Below, one piece after another: positions 60,331-64,000 of a DNA stretch of 64,000 nucleotides; within the stretch, counting starts at the first letter, position 1; each line of letters opens with the position of its first letter. Made by a program: the position numbers and the translations under genes. A model generated the notes under the pieces. It saw nothing but the letters and a program-made list of their open reading frames with translations, was not told where the DNA came from and made no database searches. Source of the DNA: Actinospineispora spinosispora DSM 44797 (lineage in GTDB: Bacteria; Actinomycetota; Actinomycetes; Mycobacteriales; Pseudonocardiaceae); NCBI RefSeq assembly GCF_000429025.1, contig NZ_KE386833.1, forward strand, positions 1,006,582 to 1,070,581, in the 5' to 3' direction.

Positions 60331-61556
60331 GCTCGTGCCTCCTGGATCAGGTCATGGAGTCGGTCGGCCGCCTCGACCGCAAAAGTCGGGTCGTTGATGT
60401 GCCGGTCGTCGTCGACCACTGCCACGGCGCTTCCCCGCAGCTGGGCGAGAACCGCGTCGATGGCGGCGGTGTCGGCGGGCGGGTCGGCGAACGGCCCGCC
60501 CGGCAGGTCGATCGCGGAGAAGCCACCGCGCGGGATGATCAGCACGGTCGGCCCGGTGGACTTCGCCAGGTGGGAGCCGAGCAGGTCGCCGATCGCGGTG
60601 TTCTCCTCGGTCGTGGTGCGCATGAGGGTCACGGTCTCGTTGTGCACCAGCAGCCTGCGGTCGGAGAACTGCTCCGGGACGGTGGCCCGGGGACCGAAGT
60701 TCACCATGTCCAGCGCCCCGAGGCTGACCACCTGAGGTGTGCCGGTCCGGCCGGCGGCGGTCAGCCGGTCGGGCCCGGCGCTGAGCACACCGCCGACGAC
60801 CTCGTCCGCCAGCTCGGTGGTGGTCAGATCCAGGACGCCGTCGACGTGGCCACCGTCCACCAGAGCCTCCAGCACACGGCCGCCCGAGCCCGTCGCGTGG
60901 AAGACGAGCACCTCGTAGCCGAGGGTTTCCAGACGTTCCCTGGCGGCGTCGACGGCCGGGGTGGTGACCCCGAACATCGAGGCCGCGACGATCGGCCTGT
61001 CCTCGACCGGCGGTGCGTCGCGTCGGCGCGCATGGGCACCGGCCATGCCGACGATGCCCGCCGCCGCGTTGTCCAGCACCTGCCGGGAGATGGAGTTGAC
61101 ACCGGACACGTCGACCACGCTGTACATCAGGGTGACGTCGGTGGTGCCGATGTAGGCCGAGACGTCCCCGGCCGCCATGGTCGACACCAGCAGCTTCGGC
61201 AGCCCGAGCGGCGCCGCGTGCATCGCGGCGGCCGCGACCGAGGAACCTCCGCTGCCACCGAGCGCGACGATCCCGTCGACCAGACCCTCGGACACCAGCC
61301 GCTCGGTCACGCTCACGGCGCCGGCACTCATCGTGGCGAGCGCGGCGCCCCGGTCGTCGGCCGCGCGCAACCGCTCCAGGTCACCGCCGCCCGCCGTCGC
61401 CACCTCACGCGACGGGAAGTCCGGCCGCAGGGCCGTGTCGCCGAGAACCCCGACGTCGACGAGCATCACCTCGCCGCCACCGTCACGGATGCGCTCGCAC
61501 AGGTAGGCGTACTCCCGTTCCTTCGTGTCCAGCGTGCCGATCACCAGGACAGCCAT
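60327..61556 (-). CDS. UPF0261 family Tm-1-like ATP-binding protein
   Basis: A 409-residue UPF0261 protein. VLVIGTLDTKEREYAYLCER opens it, the standard start of the family. Further markers are GIVALGGSGGSSVAAAAMHA, LPKLLVSTMAAGDVSAYIGT and GGRVLEALVDGG. This corresponds to the N-terminal half of plant Tm-1, which binds ATP (family knowledge). ATG 61556 follows GGAGGAAAG and heads the UPF0261 - TIM-barrel - SDR - permease/cupin operon. Confidence 0.9.
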   Translation of the reverse strand: MAVLVIGTLDTKEREYAYLCERIRDGGGEVMLVDVGVLGDTALRPDFPSREVATAGGGDLERLRAADDRGAALATMSAGAVSVTERLVSEGLVDGIVALGGSGGSSVAAAAMHAAPLGLPKLLVSTMAAGDVSAYIGTTDVTLMYSVVDVSGVNSISRQVLDNAAAGIVGMAGAHARRRDAPPVEDRPIVAASMFGVTTPAVDAARERLETLGYEVLVFHATGSGGRVLEALVDGGHVDGVLDLTTTELADEVVGGVLSAGPDRLTAAGRTGTPQVVSLGALDMVNFGPRATVPEQFSDRRLLVHNETVTLMRTTTEENTAIGDLLGSHLAKSTGPTVLIIPRGGFSAIDLPGGPFADPPADTAAIDAVLAQLRGSAVAVVDDDRHINDPTFAVEAADRLHDLIQEARA

Positions 61557-61640
61557 GGTCTTTCCTCCTGCCGGCACCGGTGCCGGTGTGTACTTGCGGT
61601 GTCCGCAGAGCATCCGGGGAGGTCGCGGACACCCTCAAGA

Positions 61641-61682
61641 GCCAATCCGCCACTATTGGCCCAAACTCCACTCCTACGTAGG
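61641..61682. promoter_or_regulatory. Two palindromes between UPF0261 and MocR genes
   Basis: GCCAAT (61641-61646) and ATTGGC (61655-61660) form a dyad with an 8-base spacer. CCTACGTAGG (61673-61682) is a perfect 10-bp palindrome 10 bases before the MocR ATG. Both are candidate MocR sites. Confidence 0.55.
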
Positions 61683-61692
61683 GAAGCCGGCG

Positions 61693-63123
61693 ATGAGCGA
61701 CCACCCGGACGCCCGGCTCGTACGGCTGCTCGGAGGCTGGGAGTCCGCCGACGGACCGCTGCCGCAGCGCCTGCACGACGCGCTGGCGACGCTCATCGAC
61801 GAGGGCGACCTGGCGACCGGTGACCGGCTGCCCGCGGAACGTGGACTGGCTGCCGCGCTGCTGGTCAGCCGAGGAACCGTCACCGAGGCGTACCGGATGC
61901 TGCAGGAGGGCGGCCGGGTCAGCAGCCGCCGGGGCAGCGGGTCGGTCGTGACCTCCCAGCTGCGGCGGGGCACCGCCTCGTCCGGGCTGTTCAGCACGTT
62001 CGCCTCCAGGCGGGACGAGCCCGTCGACCTGTCCAGCGGCGCGCCGGGCGGACTCGATCTGGTGGTCGGGGCCGCCCGGCGCGCGCTGGCCGCGCCGGCG
62101 TTCGCGCAGCTCGTGGCAGGTGACGGGTATGACCTGCGCGGGCTTGCCGGGCTCCGGGCGGGGCTGGGCCGGTACTACGACGAACGCGGCATCCCGACCT
62201 CCCCGGACGAGCTGCTCGTCACCAACGGTTCACAGCAGGCGATGAAGCTCCTCGCCGACACACTGGTGGCCCGGGACGACTACGTCCTGGTCGAGGACCC
62301 GACCTACCGAGGTTCGCTGGAGGTCTTGCGCGCCCGCAACGCCCGGATCGTCCCGGTTCCCCTCGAACGCGACGGCCCCGACGTCGAGGCCATGGAGCGT
62401 CTGGTCCGCAGGCTGCGGCCCCGGCTGGTGTACCTGTTGCCGCTGGCACACAACCCCACCGGATACGTCATCTCGGAGGAGAAGGCCACGCGGCTGGCCC
62501 GGCTGTTCGACGAGACCGGAACGCTGCTGGTCGAGGACGGCTCGCCGGCCGACCTGGTCTTCGCCGAGCGGGTGCCGCGCTCGGTCGGTGCGCACCTGAC
62601 CGGAAGCGACTGGATCGCGATCGGGTCGATCTCTAAACTGTTCTGGGGCGGTCTGCGCGTCGGCTGGATCCGCGCGCGCAGTCCGGCGCTGCTGGAGGCA
62701 CTCGCCAGGGCGAAGGCGGCCGACGACCTCGGCGGCGCGCTGGTCAGCCAGGTCGTCGCCCAGGAGTGCCTGACCCTGTTGCCCGAGGCGCGCGAGCTGC
62801 GCCGGCACGCACTGCGCCGAGGGCTGCGCACGGCGACCGAGGCGTTGGCCGAGCTCGCTCCGGAATGGACCTGGCAGGAGCCCGAAGGCGGGGCCGGTCT
62901 GTGGGTCGAGCTACCCGGAACGGACGCGGCCAGGTTCGCGCAGCACAGCAAGCGGCACGGCATCACCATCGTCGCCGGGCCGGTGTTCTCGGCGGTCTCC
63001 GGTTTCCCGCATCACATCCGGCTGCCGTTCCTGCGCGAGCCGGACCAGCTGCTGCCGGCGCTGGAACAGCTGACCGGCCTGTGGCGCTCGACCCGTGACC
63101 GCAACGGTTCGTCGCGGGCCTAG
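61693..63123 (+). CDS. MocR/PdxR-type regulator (GntR helix-turn-helix fused to aminotransferase fold)
   Basis: A 476-residue fusion. The wHTH (about 18-85) has LPQRLHDALATLIDEGDLAT and ALLVSRGTVTEAYRMLQEGG. The aminotransferase-like part has LLVTNGSQQAMKLLADTLVA, LAHNPTGYV and the PLP Lys in GSISKLFWGGLRVGWIR. ATG 61693 follows AGGGAAG. It is divergent from the Tm-1-like operon and is its probable regulator, which hints that the pathway handles an amine, amino acid or pyridoxal-related compound (inference). Confidence 0.9.
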   Translation: MSDHPDARLVRLLGGWESADGPLPQRLHDALATLIDEGDLATGDRLPAERGLAAALLVSRGTVTEAYRMLQEGGRVSSRRGSGSVVTSQLRRGTASSGLFSTFASRRDEPVDLSSGAPGGLDLVVGAARRALAAPAFAQLVAGDGYDLRGLAGLRAGLGRYYDERGIPTSPDELLVTNGSQQAMKLLADTLVARDDYVLVEDPTYRGSLEVLRARNARIVPVPLERDGPDVEAMERLVRRLRPRLVYLLPLAHNPTGYVISEEKATRLARLFDETGTLLVEDGSPADLVFAERVPRSVGAHLTGSDWIAIGSISKLFWGGLRVGWIRARSPALLEALARAKAADDLGGALVSQVVAQECLTLLPEARELRRHALRRGLRTATEALAELAPEWTWQEPEGGAGLWVELPGTDAARFAQHSKRHGITIVAGPVFSAVSGFPHHIRLPFLREPDQLLPALEQLTGLWRSTRDRNGSSRA

Positions 63124-63211
63124 CGGCTCACGCGGACGGCGGGTCCTGCGTGTTGCCAGTATCGTCGAGCGACAGATGTCATGAGCGATCCTCGTGGAGG
63201 AGGTCGCCGCG

Positions 63212-64000
63212 ATGGGCGGGCACTCGGGCAGAACCATCATCGAGCAGTCCTGGCGTCGGTCGCGGCTGAGCGGTGTCGACCCGAGCGCGGGGATCGGTTC
63301 GCTGCCCCGGGTCGAGGTCGACCGGGAGAGCAGGCTCGTGCGTGCCGCGAGTCCCGTGCTCGACCAGCTCGCCGACGAGCTCGCGGGCGAACGGTTCGGC
63401 CTCCTGCTCACCGACGAGAGCACCCGGATCGTGGACCGCAGGGTCGGGCTTTCCGCCGTCGAGCTGCAGCTCGACGACATCAGCGCCGCCCCGGGCACCG
63501 TGTACGCGGAGGACCTCGTCGGAACCAATGCGCTCGGCACCGCCAACGAGCTCGGCACCGCGGTCGGTGTCGTCGGGGACGAACATTTCAACGAGAGCCT
63601 GAAACTCTTCTGCTGTTACGGAGCTCCCATCCGCAACATGGTCACCGGGCGTGTCCACGGCGTGCTGGACATCTGTGGGCATGTCTCCGACCAGCACCAT
63701 CTGTTCCCGCCGTACATCATCGGGGCCGTCCGGCAGATCGAGCAACGCCTCGCGGAGGAGGCCGGTCTCAGCTCGATGCAGCTGCTGTCGGAGTACCGGG
63801 CCGCATCGGCGCGCACCCGCGAACCGGTCGTCGCCCTCAACGACGAGGTGACGCTCACCAGCCGCGCGGCGCAGGACATGCTGTCGCCCTCGGACTACGC
63901 CGTGCTCGAAGACGTCCGGCTACGCATGAGCGAGCCGGAGACCCGGTTCACCATGACCCTGGTCCACGGTGCCGAGGTGCGGGTCCACGCGAGACTCTTC
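63212..64000 (+). CDS. AcoR-like GAF-domain regulator, N-terminal part (3' end outside window)
   Basis: The frame is open from ATG 63212, which follows GGAGGAGG, to the window end (263 residues seen). IIEQSWRRSRLSGVDPSAGI is the opening of AcoR-type activators. The GAF domain has GTVYAEDLVGTNALGTANEL and GAPIRNMVTGRVHGVLDICG. Typical proteins continue with a C-terminal helix-turn-helix, often after an AAA+ domain; that part is not in the window. Target unknown. Confidence 0.85.
   Translation, partial: MGGHSGRTIIEQSWRRSRLSGVDPSAGIGSLPRVEVDRESRLVRAASPVLDQLADELAGERFGLLLTDESTRIVDRRVGLSAVELQLDDISAAPGTVYAEDLVGTNALGTANELGTAVGVVGDEHFNESLKLFCCYGAPIRNMVTGRVHGVLDICGHVSDQHHLFPPYIIGAVRQIEQRLAEEAGLSSMQLLSEYRAASARTREPVVALNDEVTLTSRAAQDMLSPSDYAVLEDVRLRMSEPETRFTMTLVHGAEVRVHARLF

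Overview
The window is high-GC DNA with very dense genes, many GTG starts, ATGA/GTGA start-stop overlaps and several promoters that imply leaderless transcripts. Together with a conservon (cvn) operon, a mycofactocin-type SDR, a CopD-type membrane protein and several MocR/LysR/AraC/MarR regulators, this points to an actinobacterium, probably of the Pseudonocardia/Amycolatopsis group. The genus is inference. Most of the window is accessory catabolism: transporter, dehydrogenase, lactonase and ligase cassettes, each beside its own regulator.

Layout. 1-3.2 kb: an operon of a glutamine-synthetase-like ligase (3' end only), a PuuD-like gamma-glutamyl amidase, an NCS1 permease and a flavin oxidoreductase, convergent with a LacI regulator. 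4.3-9.4 kb: a dispersed palindromic repeat, a dienelactone-hydrolase-like gene without the usual nucleophile, three decayed genes, and an FAD oxidoreductase/cupin pair divergent across a 29-bp palindrome. 9.4-15.5 kb: a mycofactocin-type SDR, CopD, and a five-gene conservon whose kinase has a multi-pass membrane sensor. 15.5-19.7 kb: HxlR/thiolase with a large operator, arylamine N-acetyltransferase, DsbA-like protein, a remnant, and a PNPOx-like protein. 19.8-28.4 kb: regulators (AraC, MocR, LysR, MarR) with small target genes (two AhpD-like proteins, NAD-binding protein, MFS, cupin lipoprotein, hydrolase). 28.4-34.7 kb: glycosyltransferase, frameshifted RibD-like reductase, ketopantoate-reductase-like gene, an ArsR-SRPBCC module, a lone SNF2 helicase and a tRNA 3'-half fragment.

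34.8-42.1 kb: a GNAT gene, then a TetR - SMP-30 lactonase - acyl-CoA ligase - EthD operon, and small genes (methyltransferase, NUDIX, SRPBCC, CsbD, MEKHLA). 42.2-50.2 kb: a tightly coupled catabolic operon of nine genes and a GntR regulator (MFS, two metallo-beta-lactamase-fold hydrolases, SDR, two HIBADH-like dehydrogenases, cupin, AhpD-like protein, tandem AhpD-like protein). The paired paralogues suggest two linked branches of one pathway. 50.3-56.9 kb: SDR/MarR, RluA pseudouridine synthase, a second ArsR-SRPBCC module, a Mop/TOBE protein, an O-methyltransferase-like protein, and a ring-cleaving dioxygenase with AraC. 56.9-63.1 kb: an operon whose first two genes match the two halves of the plant Tm-1 protein (UPF0261 plus TIM-barrel), with an SDR and an NCS2 permease fused to a cupin, divergent from a MocR regulator. 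The window ends in a truncated AcoR-like GAF regulator.

The strongest candidates for something undescribed are the split-Tm-1/permease-cupin operon, the paired-paralogue operon at 42-50 kb, and two families of intergenic palindromic repeats, one with compensatory stem changes. All calls come from reading the sequence; no database search was run.
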